Shown here: positions 34,401 through 41,991 of the stretch, in pieces | Numbering within the stretch: the stretch's first letter is position 1 | Layout of the letters: the number at the start of each line of letters is the position of its first letter | Source of the DNA: Pseudonocardia parietis | GTDB taxonomy: Bacteria; Actinomycetota; Actinomycetes; Mycobacteriales; Pseudonocardiaceae | Reading direction: 5' to 3' | Assembly: GCF_017876315.1 (NCBI RefSeq) | Contig: NZ_JAGINU010000001.1 | Span: forward strand, 1,240,001 to 1,304,000 | DNA: 64,000 nucleotides | Position numbers and translations under genes: made by a program | The notes under the pieces: model-generated | What the model was told of the DNA's origin: nothing | The model's database searches: none | The model's input: only the letters and a program-made list of their open reading frames with translations

Positions 34401-36009
34401 GGCCGGGTTCGCCGACGTCGCGGCCCGGTGCGTGGCGGGCGGGTTCGACGGCGTCGAGCTGCAGTGCTCGCACGCATCGTTGCTGCGGCTGTTCCTCTCC
34501 CCGGCGACCAACCGGCGGACCGACGCCTGGGGCGGTGACCGGGCGGGCCGGGCGAAGATCGTGCTCGACGTCGTCGCCGCCGTGCGCGAGGCGATCGGAC
34601 CGGACCCGGTGCTGGGCCTGCGGATCGGGGCCGACGAGCGAGTCCCCGGCGGCATCACACCGGACGACGGCGCCGACCTGGCCCGGCGGCTCGTCGCGAC
34701 CGGCGCGGTCGACCACCTCAACACCTCGATCGGCGTCGCGACGTCGACGTTGCACCTGATCGAACCGTCGATGCACACGCCGCCCGGCTACGCCGGTCAC
34801 CTCGCCGCGACACTGCGCCGTGCCGTCCGGGATGCCGGATCGGACATTCCGGTCATCGGGGTCGGACGGTTCACCACCCCCGAGCAGGCCGCCGCGGCGC
34901 TGCGACGGGACGAGTGCGACCTGGTCGGCGTCGCGCGCGGGCAGATCGCCGACCCGGACTTCGCGGCGAAGGCCCTGGCCGGACGCCCGGTGCGGCGCTG
35001 TGTCGGGTGCAACCAGGACTGCATCGGACGGGTCGGGCTGAACCTGCCGCTCGGGTGCGCGGTCAACCCCGACGCGGGACGGGAGCGGCTCCTGATCGCG
35101 GGCGCGGATGTTCCGCTCCGACCGCGCTTTGCTCTGCACACCGGGACGCACCACGCTGCCGAGCCGGCGGCAGGCAGGGCGCAGCGGGTGCTCGTCGTCG
35201 GTGGCGGCCCGGCCGGGCTGTCCGCCGCCGCATCCCTCGCCGCCCGCGGGCACCGGGTGCTGCTCGCCGAACGTTCCGCCGCCCCCGGCGGCCGGCTCGC
35301 GCTCGCTGCCACCGCACCCGGCCGGGGCGAGCTGGGGCACGTGGTCACCGACCTGCTGCGCGCGGCGCGCGAGGCCGGGGCCGAACTCCGGTTCGGGACC
35401 GATGTGGATCGGAACGTCGTGGCCGACCTGGATCCGGACGCCGTCGTCCTCGCCACCGGATCGGCGCCGGTCGCGCCGCACTGGGATCCGGACGGGCTGA
35501 CCGTGCCGGTCGACGAGGTCCTGGCCGGAGTCCCTCTCCCGGACGGACCGGTTCTGGTCGTCGACGAGCTCGGGTTCCACCACGCCACCTCGACCGCGGA
35601 GCTGCTCGCCGCCCGCGGGCACGACGTCGAGATCGTCACCCCGGCGCTGGTCGTCGGCCAGGATCTCGGGCTCACCCTGGACCGGGAGGGGTTCCGGCGC
35701 CGCGCGCACGAAGCCGGGATCCGGTGCACGACCGACCGGGCCGTGCTGGGGGTGGTGCGCCTCGGTGCGCAGAGCAAAGGGACGGCGCGTACCGGTGTGC
35801 AGAGCAGAGTCGAGTTGCTGCACCATCTGACCGGGCGCATCGAGCACCGGGAGGTCGCGGCCGTCGTCACGGCTCTGTCCACGGTCCCCCGTGCACGACT
35901 GTGGACGGAGCTGTCCGCCGGCTCGTGGCCGGTGTACCGGATCGGGGACGCCGTCGCCCCACGCCGCGTGGACTCCGCGATCCGGGAAGGAGCAGCTGCC
36001 TTGACCTGA
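31414..36009 (+). CDS. giant fusion of mycofactocin-system FadH/OYE oxidoreductases 1 and 2
   Basis: One open frame of 1531 residues holding two complete FadH-type flavoenzymes. Part 1 (about 1-785): OYE TIM barrel from LFGPHETN, then FAD fold LVVGGGPAGLEAAWTL near 466. Part 2 (about 855-1531): second OYE barrel (RIVFTAHLTGFAEGG), Fe-S Cys 1196, 1199, 1203 and 1215 (CVGCNQDC..C), FAD fold LVVGGGPAGLSAAASL, and a final GDAVAPR. In mycofactocin clusters OYE 1 and 2 are normally separate proteins of about 640 residues. Part 1 keeps only C362 of its Fe-S Cys. It also holds several repeat insertions. The frame is open upstream and encodes LLTGPVDLRGRRAPSR, which belongs to the family N-terminus, so translation may begin at a CTG near 31366; 31414 is the first standard start. 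Confidence 0.85.
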   Translation: MLFGPHETNLGNAAREITDDHVAYYAARAAGGAGLIVVEPASVHESDHPYAYAPAAFGRRTAGRPFGRDGSPATPGFLAEMQLSGNCGSLEPAGPHLDADVPAAAGWAEVVAACRPYGTLVLAGLAHSGGQGTAAHSGHPLWAPSAVPDVVSRETPVALAPAGIDAVVRGYAEAARAAVDAGVDGVEISAGQYSLLRQFCSGLTNHRSDRYGRDRSLLLREVLAAVRDALGPAPLLSLRLCIDELAPWAGITLPDGIALARAVADEVDLLVPVVGSGLTVEATRPDLHTREAFLRERCAEVRRAMDGAAPVVLAGSVASVTVAGDALTSGDADIVEMTRAQIADPSLVALARAGTPERIRPCLLTNALAAARDPRNPVVGDELEPRSGHERTEPDPRRGPGPPHPGGDGAPGAAGAGVPGGVRSAGAAAAGARPPRGPHPTGRQPPDGPVPGSIVDHPRPVLVVGGGPAGLEAAWTLAVRGHPVTLHERSDRLGGLLHAAAVLPGRDRVALPIVWWERELRRLGVRVELRSEIDTTAVDEAEDRGVAVVLATGSRSAERGYPSEAPVLTAAELAGAVAESTVALAEQVGAVAEQVGVVAEPARAVAESPRAVAESPVAAAEPAGAVGAGGPFGIRVVLARAGIPAGAAVLVRDPLGDWTGPGTAELLASAGYVVTLSTPDAVAGHQLGRCGDLAPANARLERAGVTRALFTELRRVAGGVAELVDVHTGGVTEVACAAVVDCAARLPDRTLPDGPGRWSAGDRVAPRTLAEAVREGRRAALGIAGAGTPPGPARRALPPDRDARSRPDPGDFVPIGGAWHGRDACSRPAAGDRVPMEGTLSDRGAPCRPSVGGNVRLGDPLRLGRRELRNRIVFTAHLTGFAEGGMPTARHAAYYAARAAGGAGLVITEEHAVHPHDRPYERLIRGHDQAVLPGYRLLTDAVRGHGAVVLAQLNHNGAQGSGMYSREAVVGPSALPDPMFREVPAELDAAGIAEIVAGFADVAARCVAGGFDGVELQCSHASLLRLFLSPATNRRTDAWGGDRAGRAKIVLDVVAAVREAIGPDPVLGLRIGADERVPGGITPDDGADLARRLVATGAVDHLNTSIGVATSTLHLIEPSMHTPPGYAGHLAATLRRAVRDAGSDIPVIGVGRFTTPEQAAAALRRDECDLVGVARGQIADPDFAAKALAGRPVRRCVGCNQDCIGRVGLNLPLGCAVNPDAGRERLLIAGADVPLRPRFALHTGTHHAAEPAAGRAQRVLVVGGGPAGLSAAASLAARGHRVLLAERSAAPGGRLALAATAPGRGELGHVVTDLLRAAREAGAELRFGTDVDRNVVADLDPDAVVLATGSAPVAPHWDPDGLTVPVDEVLAGVPLPDGPVLVVDELGFHHATSTAELLAARGHDVEIVTPALVVGQDLGLTLDREGFRRRAHEAGIRCTTDRAVLGVVRLGAQSKGTARTGVQSRVELLHHLTGRIEHREVAAVVTALSTVPRARLWTELSAGSWPVYRIGDAVAPRRVDSAIREGAAALT
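31648..31706. repeat. palindromic element A, copy 2, in frame inside the OYE fusion
   Basis: GCCGAGATGCAGCTCAG at the left and TGGGCCGCATCTCG at the right, 44 bases apart from first base to first base, exactly as in copy 1 at 10316-10373; the middle differs. It encodes part of a 35-45 residue insertion (AEMQLSGNCGSLEPAGP) absent from the second OYE half at the aligned place. Confidence 0.75.
33139..33293. repeat. 21-bp tandem repeats encoding seven-residue units
   Basis: About seven imperfect units with core GTCGCGGAA encode VAExxxA heptads (VGAVAEQ, VGVVAEP, ARAVAES, PRAVAES). They lie in the nucleotide-binding part of OYE half 1, near residues 576-627, and look like a slippage expansion within a loop. 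Confidence 0.8.
33808..33980. repeat. 63-bp tandem repeats at the OYE1/OYE2 junction
   Basis: Two full and one partial 63-bp unit (21 codons each, in frame): [51 protein letters not shown]. The array is bounded by a perfect 15-bp inverted repeat, CGCACGTTCCCGCCC (33819-33833) and its complement (33966-33980). It joins the two enzymes where a stop and start would be expected. Confidence 0.75.
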
Positions 36010-36031
36010 AGTCAGGTCGAGTTTCTAGCGT
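36001..36031 (+). promoter_or_regulatory. MerR-type promoter before the MFS gene
   Basis: -35 TTGACC (36001-36006), a long 19-bp spacer and -10 TAGCGT (36026-36031), with the perfect palindrome GACCTGA-AG-TCAGGTC at 36003-36018 over the -35 and spacer. A 19-bp spacer with a palindrome inside is how MerR-family activators work. The -10 is seven bases before the ATG, so the message would be leaderless. Confidence 0.6.
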
Positions 36032-36038
36032 CGACACC

Positions 36039-37556
36039 ATGCATTCCGAATCTCCTGTGACCGCCGGCCGAGCCGGACCCCGCGAGTGGGTCGGCCTGGC
36101 CGTGCTCGCCCTGCCGCTGCTCGTCCTCGCGCTGGACGTCAGCGTCCTCTACCTCGCCGCGCCCGCACTGGCCGCGGATCTGCAACCCTCGGCCACCCAG
36201 CAGCTGTGGATCCTCGACATCTACGGGTTCCTGATCGCCGGGTTCCTCATCACGATGGGCAGCCTCGGCGACCGGATCGGACGCCGGAAGCTGCTGCTGA
36301 TCGGGGCCGGTGCGTTCGGCATCGCCTCGGTCGTCGCGGCGTTCGCACCGACCGCCGAGCTGCTGATCGCGGCGCGGGCGCTGCTCGGCGTCGCGGGGGC
36401 GACGCTGATGCCGTCCACCCTCGGGCTCATCTCGACCATGTTCCCGGACCCGGTGCAGCGGCGGTTCGCCGTCGCCGTGTGGATGACGACGTTCTCGGCC
36501 GGTATCGCGCTCGGCCCACTGATCGGTGGTGCCGTACTCGAGGTGTTCTGGTGGGGCGCGGTCTTCCTGCTCGGCGTTCCGGTGATGCTGCTGCTCCTGG
36601 CGCTGGGGCCGTGGCTGCTACCGGAGGAGCACGGTTCCGGCGGAGGGCGTCCGGACATGGTCAGTGTGGGGCTCTCGCTCGCCGCGATGCTCCCTCTGGT
36701 CCTCGCGGTCAAGAACCTCGCCGCCCACGGTCCGGACGTCGGAGTGCTGGTCGCTGCGGTCGTCGGTGCGGTGGCGGGGATGCTGTTCGTCCGGCGGCAG
36801 CGCCGGCTCGCGGATCCGCTGCTGGACATCGCCCTGTTCACCCGTCCGGAGTTCACGGCAGCGGTGGCGGTGCTCCTGATCGGATTGATCGCGGTCAACG
36901 GTCTGTTCTTCCTGTTGCCGCAGTACCTGCAGCTGGTGGCGGGTGCCTCCGCGCTGACCGCCGGGATCTGGATGCTGCCGCTCGCCGCGATCACCGTGGT
37001 GGGCTCGCTGCTCACCCCGGCGCTGACCCGGCGGTTCCGCGCCTCCGCCGTGGTGGCGACGTCCGGGGCGCTCGCCGCTCTCGGATCGTTGCTGGTCGGG
37101 CTGGTCGGAGCGGGATCGGGGCCGGTCGCGCTGGTCGCGCTGATGACGGGCACCATGCTCGGGCTCAGCCCGATCGGCGTGCTCGCCACCGACCTGGTGA
37201 TCGGGTCGGTACCGAGCGCCCGGGCCGGGTCCGCGGCGTCGATCTCGGAGACGGCCGGCGAGCTGGGGGTGGCACTGGGCGTCGCCGTCACCGGCAGCGT
37301 GCTCACCGCCGTCTACACCGGACGCCTCGTCACACCGTCCGGCCTCACCGAGGACGCAGCACTCCGAGCCGGGGACGGCCTCGCCGGTGCGGTCGGGGTC
37401 GCCGGGGAGCTGCCTGCCGACGCCGCGTCCACATTGCTCGCCTCCGCCCGCGCGGCGTTCAGCGCCGGGGTCGGCGCGGTCGGGCTGCTCGGCGCGGTCC
37501 TGCTGCTGGGCGTCGTCGCGCTGGCCATGACCGCGTTGCGGCGGGCCGGGGACTGA
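36039..37556 (+). CDS. MFS transporter of the DHA2 (14-helix) type
   Basis: A 505-residue exporter with about 14 helices; motifs LALDVSVLYLAAPALA in helix 1 and GSLGDRIGRRKLLL in loop 2-3. It resembles actinobacterial SmvA/QacA-type drug exporters. It lies within the mycofactocin cluster between the OYE fusion and mftE but has its own promoter, so its link to mycofactocin is uncertain. No MerR gene for the upstream operator is in the window. Confidence 0.87.
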   Translation: MHSESPVTAGRAGPREWVGLAVLALPLLVLALDVSVLYLAAPALAADLQPSATQQLWILDIYGFLIAGFLITMGSLGDRIGRRKLLLIGAGAFGIASVVAAFAPTAELLIAARALLGVAGATLMPSTLGLISTMFPDPVQRRFAVAVWMTTFSAGIALGPLIGGAVLEVFWWGAVFLLGVPVMLLLLALGPWLLPEEHGSGGGRPDMVSVGLSLAAMLPLVLAVKNLAAHGPDVGVLVAAVVGAVAGMLFVRRQRRLADPLLDIALFTRPEFTAAVAVLLIGLIAVNGLFFLLPQYLQLVAGASALTAGIWMLPLAAITVVGSLLTPALTRRFRASAVVATSGALAALGSLLVGLVGAGSGPVALVALMTGTMLGLSPIGVLATDLVIGSVPSARAGSAASISETAGELGVALGVAVTGSVLTAVYTGRLVTPSGLTEDAALRAGDGLAGAVGVAGELPADAASTLLASARAAFSAGVGAVGLLGAVLLLGVVALAMTALRRAGD

Positions 37557-37572
37557 CCGGCAGACTGTATCC

Positions 37573-38298
37573 GTGCTGCTCGCCGAGATGACCTGGACCG
37601 AACTGGTGGACCGACCCTGCACCGTCGTCGTCCCGATCGGGTCGACCGAGCAGCACGGCCCGCACCTGCCGCTGGGCACCGACACCGCGGTGGCGTCCGC
37701 GGTCGCGTCCGCGCTGCACGACGCCGACCCGTCCCTGGTGCTGGCCCCGGCACTGCCCTACGGCGCGGCCGGGGAGCACGAGGGGTTCCCCGGCACCGTC
37801 TCGATCGGGGAGCAGGCGCTGCACACCGTGCTGGTCGAGTACGGCCGCTCGGCCTGCCGGTGGGCGTCGCGGTTGCTGCTGCTCAACGGGCACGGCGGCA
37901 ACGTCGCGGCGCTGTCGTCGGCGGTGTCCCGGCTGCGTTTCGAGGGTCGCGACGCCGGCTGGCTGTCCTGCGTCGCGGCCGTCCCGGGGGTGCCCGTGGA
38001 CGCGCACGCCGGCCGCTACGAGACCTCGCTGCTGGCGCACCTGGACCCGGAGCGGGTGCGCCACGACCGGGCCGCCGCGGGCGAGACCCGGCCGCTGCCC
38101 GAGATCATCGACGCGATGCGGGCCGGCGGGGTCGCCGCCGTCAGCCCGAACGGGGTGCTGGGCGATCCGGCCGGCGCCTCCGCCGAGGAGGGACGGGTGC
38201 TGCTCGAGGCGATCGTCGCGAGGGTCGCGGCGGCGGTCGCCACCTGGAACCCCGACCCGGAGACCGGGCGGCTCCACCGGCCACCGACCACCGGGTGA
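37573..38298 (+). CDS. mftE: mycofactocin creatininase-family peptidase
   Basis: A 241-residue metallohydrolase of the creatininase family that cuts the modified C-terminal dipeptide off MftA. Metal ligand motifs are GSTEQHGPHLPLGTD near residues 23-37 and NGHGGN. It starts with GTG 16 bp after the MFS stop. The stop codon lies at the head of a long inverted repeat. Confidence 0.93.
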   Translation: MLLAEMTWTELVDRPCTVVVPIGSTEQHGPHLPLGTDTAVASAVASALHDADPSLVLAPALPYGAAGEHEGFPGTVSIGEQALHTVLVEYGRSACRWASRLLLLNGHGGNVAALSSAVSRLRFEGRDAGWLSCVAAVPGVPVDAHAGRYETSLLAHLDPERVRHDRAAAGETRPLPEIIDAMRAGGVAAVSPNGVLGDPAGASAEEGRVLLEAIVARVAAAVATWNPDPETGRLHRPPTTG

Positions 38299-38363
38299 TC
38301 ACCGATCCGGAACCGACCCGGTCATCCGTGGTGCGTCCCGGTTCCCGATCCGTGATCACCGGG
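38291..38363. terminator. long inverted repeat between mftE and a convergent gene
   Basis: CCGGGTGATCACCGATCCGG and its near-complement about 45 bases on form a stem of some 25 bp with three mismatches. It begins in the mftE stop and ends just before the stop of the convergent phosphodiesterase gene, so it can end transcription from both sides. It shares GGTGATCAC with repeats B. Confidence 0.65.
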
Positions 38364-39491
38364 TCAGGAGTGCACGAGCAGCGGAACGAGCTGCTCGGCA
38401 GGCGTCAGCGAGCCGTGCTGCCCGGGGAACGACGAGAGGAACGGCTCCGCCTCGCGCCGGAGGACCGCGGCCGTTCCGCGCAGGGCGACGACGACGTCGC
38501 CGATCCGGTCGAGCACCCGGTCCTCGACCGGGCCGAACCAGCCGTCGGCGACCGCCTCGTCCCGGGACACGACCCACGCGTCGTCACCCAGCGTCGCACG
38601 CCAGGCGGCCAGGACGTCGTCGGCCGCGCCCGGCCGGGCGTAGACGTGCCGGGCGCGCGGGTCGCCGCCGAGCAGGGCGACCCCGTCCTGCAGGGCCGGT
38701 TCGGCGTCGGCGTCGGTGACCCGGTCGACCGTGACCATCCCGTGGTCGCCGGTGACGGCCAGTAGCGTCCCGGCCGGCAACGCCTCGAGCAGCATCGCGA
38801 GCAGGGTGTCGATCTGGCGGAGCTGCCAGCGCCAGGCCGGTGTGCCGGGCCCGTACAGGTGACCGAGCTTGTCCAGGTCGGCGTGGTAGCCGTAGACCAG
38901 CCGCGGCCCGGGGCCGGCCACGCCGGAGAGGATCTCCACGGCGAGATCGCCGAGCGCGGCCACCCCGCGGTACTCCCCGCCGCGCAGGCCCGAGCGGGTC
39001 AGCCCCGACTTGCGGAACTCCAGCGGGGACACCGACCGCACCGCGACTCCCGCCGCCGCGGCCCGTTCCAGGACGGTCGGCTCCGGTTGCACCTGCTCGG
39101 GGACGAGCGTCTCCCGCAGGTCCTTGCGCCCGGCCGACCAGCCGAGCGCGTCGAGCAGATGGCCGTCCACCCGGAACTTCAGGCCCAGCGTGCCGTGCAC
39201 ACCCGGCGGGAGCCCGGTCCCCAGCGAGGTGAGGCTGATCGGCGTCGTCGAGGGGAAGCCGACCGTCAGCGGGCCGACGTCGGCGAGTCCGGCCAGCACC
39301 GGGGCGTCCGCCCGGTGCTCCCGGAGCAGGTCGTGACCGAGGCCGTCGACCAGCAGGAGCACCGCCGCCCGGGCCGGGGGCAGCGCGAACGCGGGCGCGC
39401 GGTGATCGAGCGGGGCACCGATCGCGTGCAGCAGCGCGGGGAGGACGTCGGCCAGCGTCGCGGTGTCGTAGCGGGGCAGAAGATCCGGCAT
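38364..39491 (-). CDS. alkaline phosphatase-family phosphodiesterase/nucleotide pyrophosphatase
   Basis: A 375-residue soluble enzyme. LLLVDGLGHDLL holds the first metal Asp, FPSTTPISLTSLGTG the nucleophile Thr region, YGYHADLDKLGHLYGP and VTGDHGMV the remaining metal ligands, and GQHGSLTPAE the last His. This is the type I phosphodiesterase/NPP family. The ATG at 39491 has a CACACT -10-like element seven bases before it. It opposes the mft genes; a role in the cofactor pathway is not shown. Confidence 0.85.
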   Translation of the reverse strand: MPDLLPRYDTATLADVLPALLHAIGAPLDHRAPAFALPPARAAVLLLVDGLGHDLLREHRADAPVLAGLADVGPLTVGFPSTTPISLTSLGTGLPPGVHGTLGLKFRVDGHLLDALGWSAGRKDLRETLVPEQVQPEPTVLERAAAAGVAVRSVSPLEFRKSGLTRSGLRGGEYRGVAALGDLAVEILSGVAGPGPRLVYGYHADLDKLGHLYGPGTPAWRWQLRQIDTLLAMLLEALPAGTLLAVTGDHGMVTVDRVTDADAEPALQDGVALLGGDPRARHVYARPGAADDVLAAWRATLGDDAWVVSRDEAVADGWFGPVEDRVLDRIGDVVVALRGTAAVLRREAEPFLSSFPGQHGSLTPAEQLVPLLVHS

Positions 39492-39501
39492 GACGACGAG
39501 T

Positions 39502-39654
39502 GTGTCCGGCCGAGCCGTTCCCGCGCACCGGGGCGGTCCGCCGGGTCCCGGTGTGGAGCCTGCCGTCCTCACCGCCCACGACGGTCCGACCGCGGAGCCG
39601 GCCACCCTCGCCGAGCTCGACACCCTGGCGGCACTCGGGGATCGCTGCTCGTGA
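39502..39654 (+). CDS. small unrecognised ORF, possibly a gene remnant
   Basis: A 50-codon frame with mostly G or C third positions, ending TLAELDTLAALGDRC. The second half looks like protein-coding sequence, the first like Pro/Gly-rich filler. It has GTG as start and no good ribosome site. It may be the surviving tail of a lost gene between the phosphodiesterase and mftF. I do not recognise it. Confidence 0.28.
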   Translation: MSGRAVPAHRGGPPGPGVEPAVLTAHDGPTAEPATLAELDTLAALGDRCS

Positions 39655-39660
39655 TCGCCC

Positions 39661-39715
39661 GTTGTGGAGTGTCGCGAACGCTGAGCGGACGTCGCGCTCC
39701 ACAGCCGGTGATCAC
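39661..39715. repeat. palindromic element B, copy 1
   Basis: GTTGTGGAGTG, a 27-base middle, then CTCCACAGCCGGTGATCAC: the outer arms pair. It lies in the roughly 390-bp space before mftF, which otherwise holds only the small ORF and no feature I can name. The same ends occur at 60231-60285. Confidence 0.6.
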
Positions 39716-39881
39716 TCGGTGCAGGCGGGAGCCGGCAGCAGCGTGACGGTGGGTCCGCCGCTTCGGACGATCTCGCGGGCGAACCCGATTCACCGGGTGC
39801 CGGAGCGCTCGGGGATGCTCCGGTGCGAGCCCCCCGGGCCGGGAGTCGACCCGCGACCGAGCCGCATGTAACGCTCGGCCG

Positions 39882-41624
39882 GTGACCGCCGCCGACACCC
39901 GCCCCGACCACCCGAACCGCCCGGACGGGGCGGACCGCGCGGCACACGGCGCCTCGGGGCCCGACGGTCCTGCCGGCTCGGGCGGTCCGGCGGACCGGCG
40001 GCTCCCGGACGGGTTCGCGGCTCTGCTCGACCGGCGCACCCGGTGGATCGACGGCGGAGCCGCCCTGCTCGGGGGTGCCCCGCCGCGGCTGGTGCACCTG
40101 TCCGCGAAGGCCCGGGCCCTGCTGCCCCCGCCGGGCCGCCCGCTGGTGGTCGAGGGCCCGGTCCACCGTGCGCTGGCCCGGACCCTGCTCGACGCGGGGC
40201 TCGCCCATCCCGTCGTGAGCTCGGCCGGCGCACGCCCGAACCCCGCTGTATCGGGAGCGGCGACGGGCGCGGGCCCGGTGGGCGTGGGCCCTGCAGCTGC
40301 GGGCCCGGTCGCGGGGCGTCCGGCGGCCGTGGGCCCGGACGAGGTGACCGTCGTGGTCCCGGTGAAGGACCGTCCGCTGGACCGGCTGCTGGCCGCGCTC
40401 GGCCCGGTCGGCGCCGTCGGTCCGCTAGACCCGGCGCACCCGGCCGACCCGGCGAACCCAGCCGACCTGGTCGGCCCGCTCAACCCGGCCGGGCGCAACC
40501 GGCCGCAGCTGGGCGGCCTCGTCGTCGTCGACGACGGGTCGGAGCAGCCGGACCCGTTGCGGCGCAGCGTCGAGGCGGTCGGAGGCACGGTACTGCGGCA
40601 CGAGCACCCGCAGGGCCCCGCCGCGGCCCGCAACGCCGGGCTCGCCGCCGCGCGCACCCCCTACGTGGTGTTCCTCGACTCCGACGTGGTGCCCGAGCCG
40701 GGCTGGCTGGAGCCGTTGCTCGGGCACCTGGCCGACCCGGCCGTCGGGCTGGTCGCCCCGCGGATCGTCGCCCTGGACCCGGAGCGCGGGGCGGGGCTGC
40801 GCGGCACCATCGGGCGCTACGAGGCCCTGCGGTCCTCATTGGACCTCGGCCCGGACCCGGCGCTGATCGTGCCACGCTCCCGGGTGGCGTACGTGCCGAG
40901 CGCGGCCATGCTCGTGCGGGTGTCCGCCGTGACCGGCGTGGGCGGTGCGTTCGACCCCGGCATGCACGTCGCCGAGGACGTCGACCTGGTCCTGCGACTG
41001 CACGCCGCCGGCTGGGCGATGCGGTTCGAGCCTCTCGCGCGGGTCGCCCACGACCACCGCACCCGGCCGTGGGAGTGGTTGCGCCGCAAGGCGTTCTACG
41101 GAACCGGCGCGGCACCGCTGGCGCAGCGGCACCCGGGCGCGGTACCGCCGGTCGTGCTGTCGCCGTGGACGGCGGCGGTCTGTCTGCTCCTGCTGGCCCA
41201 GCGCCGAGGGGCGACCGCGGTGGCCGCGGGCGTCACCGTCGTCGCCACGGAGCGGTTGTCCCGCAAGCTGAGCCGGCTGGACAGCCCGCGGCGCACTGCG
41301 GCCGGGCTCATCGCCCTGGGGCTCTCCGGCGCGCTCTGGCAGACGGCGTCGGCGCTGACCCGGCACTTCTGGCCGGTCGCCGCGGTGGCGTGCGTCGTCT
41401 CGTCGCGGGCCCGCCGGGCGGTCGTGGTCGCCGCGCTGGCCGAGGGAGTGGCGGACTGGTGGTCGCACCGCGACCGCGATCCGCGGGTGCGGGTCCCCGT
41501 CGCCGTCCATCTGACGGCGCACCGGCTCGACGACCTGGCGTACGGGGCCGGGCTCTGGTGGGGGGCCTGGCGGAACCGAACATCCGCCCCGTTGCGCCCT
41601 GCGGGTCCTGGCTCGCGGCGCTGA
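39882..41624 (+). CDS. mftF: mycofactocin glycosyltransferase
   Basis: A 580-residue GT2-family enzyme that adds the beta-1,4-glucose chain to mycofactocin. The GT-A core has VVVPVKDRP, VVVDDGSEQP, RNAGLAAA and VFLDSDVVPEPGW (DxD); the C-terminal third is hydrophobic. It is longer than the usual 470 or so residues because of Ala/Gly/Pro-rich loops near residues 120-150 and a HPADPANPADL stretch near 185-205. Start GTG 39882. No mftG-like gene follows. Confidence 0.9.
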   Translation: MTAADTRPDHPNRPDGADRAAHGASGPDGPAGSGGPADRRLPDGFAALLDRRTRWIDGGAALLGGAPPRLVHLSAKARALLPPPGRPLVVEGPVHRALARTLLDAGLAHPVVSSAGARPNPAVSGAATGAGPVGVGPAAAGPVAGRPAAVGPDEVTVVVPVKDRPLDRLLAALGPVGAVGPLDPAHPADPANPADLVGPLNPAGRNRPQLGGLVVVDDGSEQPDPLRRSVEAVGGTVLRHEHPQGPAAARNAGLAAARTPYVVFLDSDVVPEPGWLEPLLGHLADPAVGLVAPRIVALDPERGAGLRGTIGRYEALRSSLDLGPDPALIVPRSRVAYVPSAAMLVRVSAVTGVGGAFDPGMHVAEDVDLVLRLHAAGWAMRFEPLARVAHDHRTRPWEWLRRKAFYGTGAAPLAQRHPGAVPPVVLSPWTAAVCLLLLAQRRGATAVAAGVTVVATERLSRKLSRLDSPRRTAAGLIALGLSGALWQTASALTRHFWPVAAVACVVSSRARRAVVVAALAEGVADWWSHRDRDPRVRVPVAVHLTAHRLDDLAYGAGLWWGAWRNRTSAPLRPAGPGSRR

Positions 41625-41991
41625 CGCAGGTTAGGCTGGCCTGATTCGCCGGCCGCGGACCACTCCGTCCGGGTTGGTCTGAACGGGTGATTCCCGTTGC
41701 CTGGTGAATCCGTTTCTACGGTCGCATTCGATGATCCACTCCGCGGCTGCGGGGCAGGTGCCGGAGTTCGCCGGTCCTGGTCGTGAAACACGAACTGCCC
41801 GGCGCGGGCACGCGCGCGGCCGTCCTTGCACCCCTGGAAGATCGGGAGTGAGATGTGGGCGTCGCCACAGGCCAGTGGTGGCTCTTCAGGCGCGTCGCCG
41901 TGGTCGCGACCGCGAACGGCGCACCTCGAACGATGTCCCCGGTAGATCTCGCGCGGCCCTGCGCGTGGTCGCGTACGAGGAGTGAGAGTTC
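41625..41991. other. 367-bp non-coding region before coxS
   Basis: No convincing gene. It holds the IdeR-like box at 41626-41644, a small hairpin AACGGG-TGATT-CCCGTT (41682-41698) and GC-rich sequence leading to the coxS ribosome site GAGGAGTGAGAG. The operon promoter is presumably here but I cannot fix it. Confidence 0.5.
41626..41644. promoter_or_regulatory. IdeR/DtxR-like iron box
   Basis: GCAGGTTAGGCTGGCCTGA matches the IdeR/DtxR consensus TTAGGTTAGGCTAACCTAA at 14 of 19 positions, including the central AGGTTAGGCT. It starts two bases after the mftF stop, 348 bp before coxS. Iron control of the cox operon would be the simplest reading. Confidence 0.5.

Noticed and set aside
31999..35847. 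1282-codon minus-strand frame over the OYE fusion
   Set aside because: Shadow of the plus-strand gene, which has clear flavoenzyme motifs throughout.
41704..41985. 93-codon plus-strand frame before coxS
   Set aside because: Arg/Gly-rich composition, no ribosome site, and it crosses the presumed promoter region.
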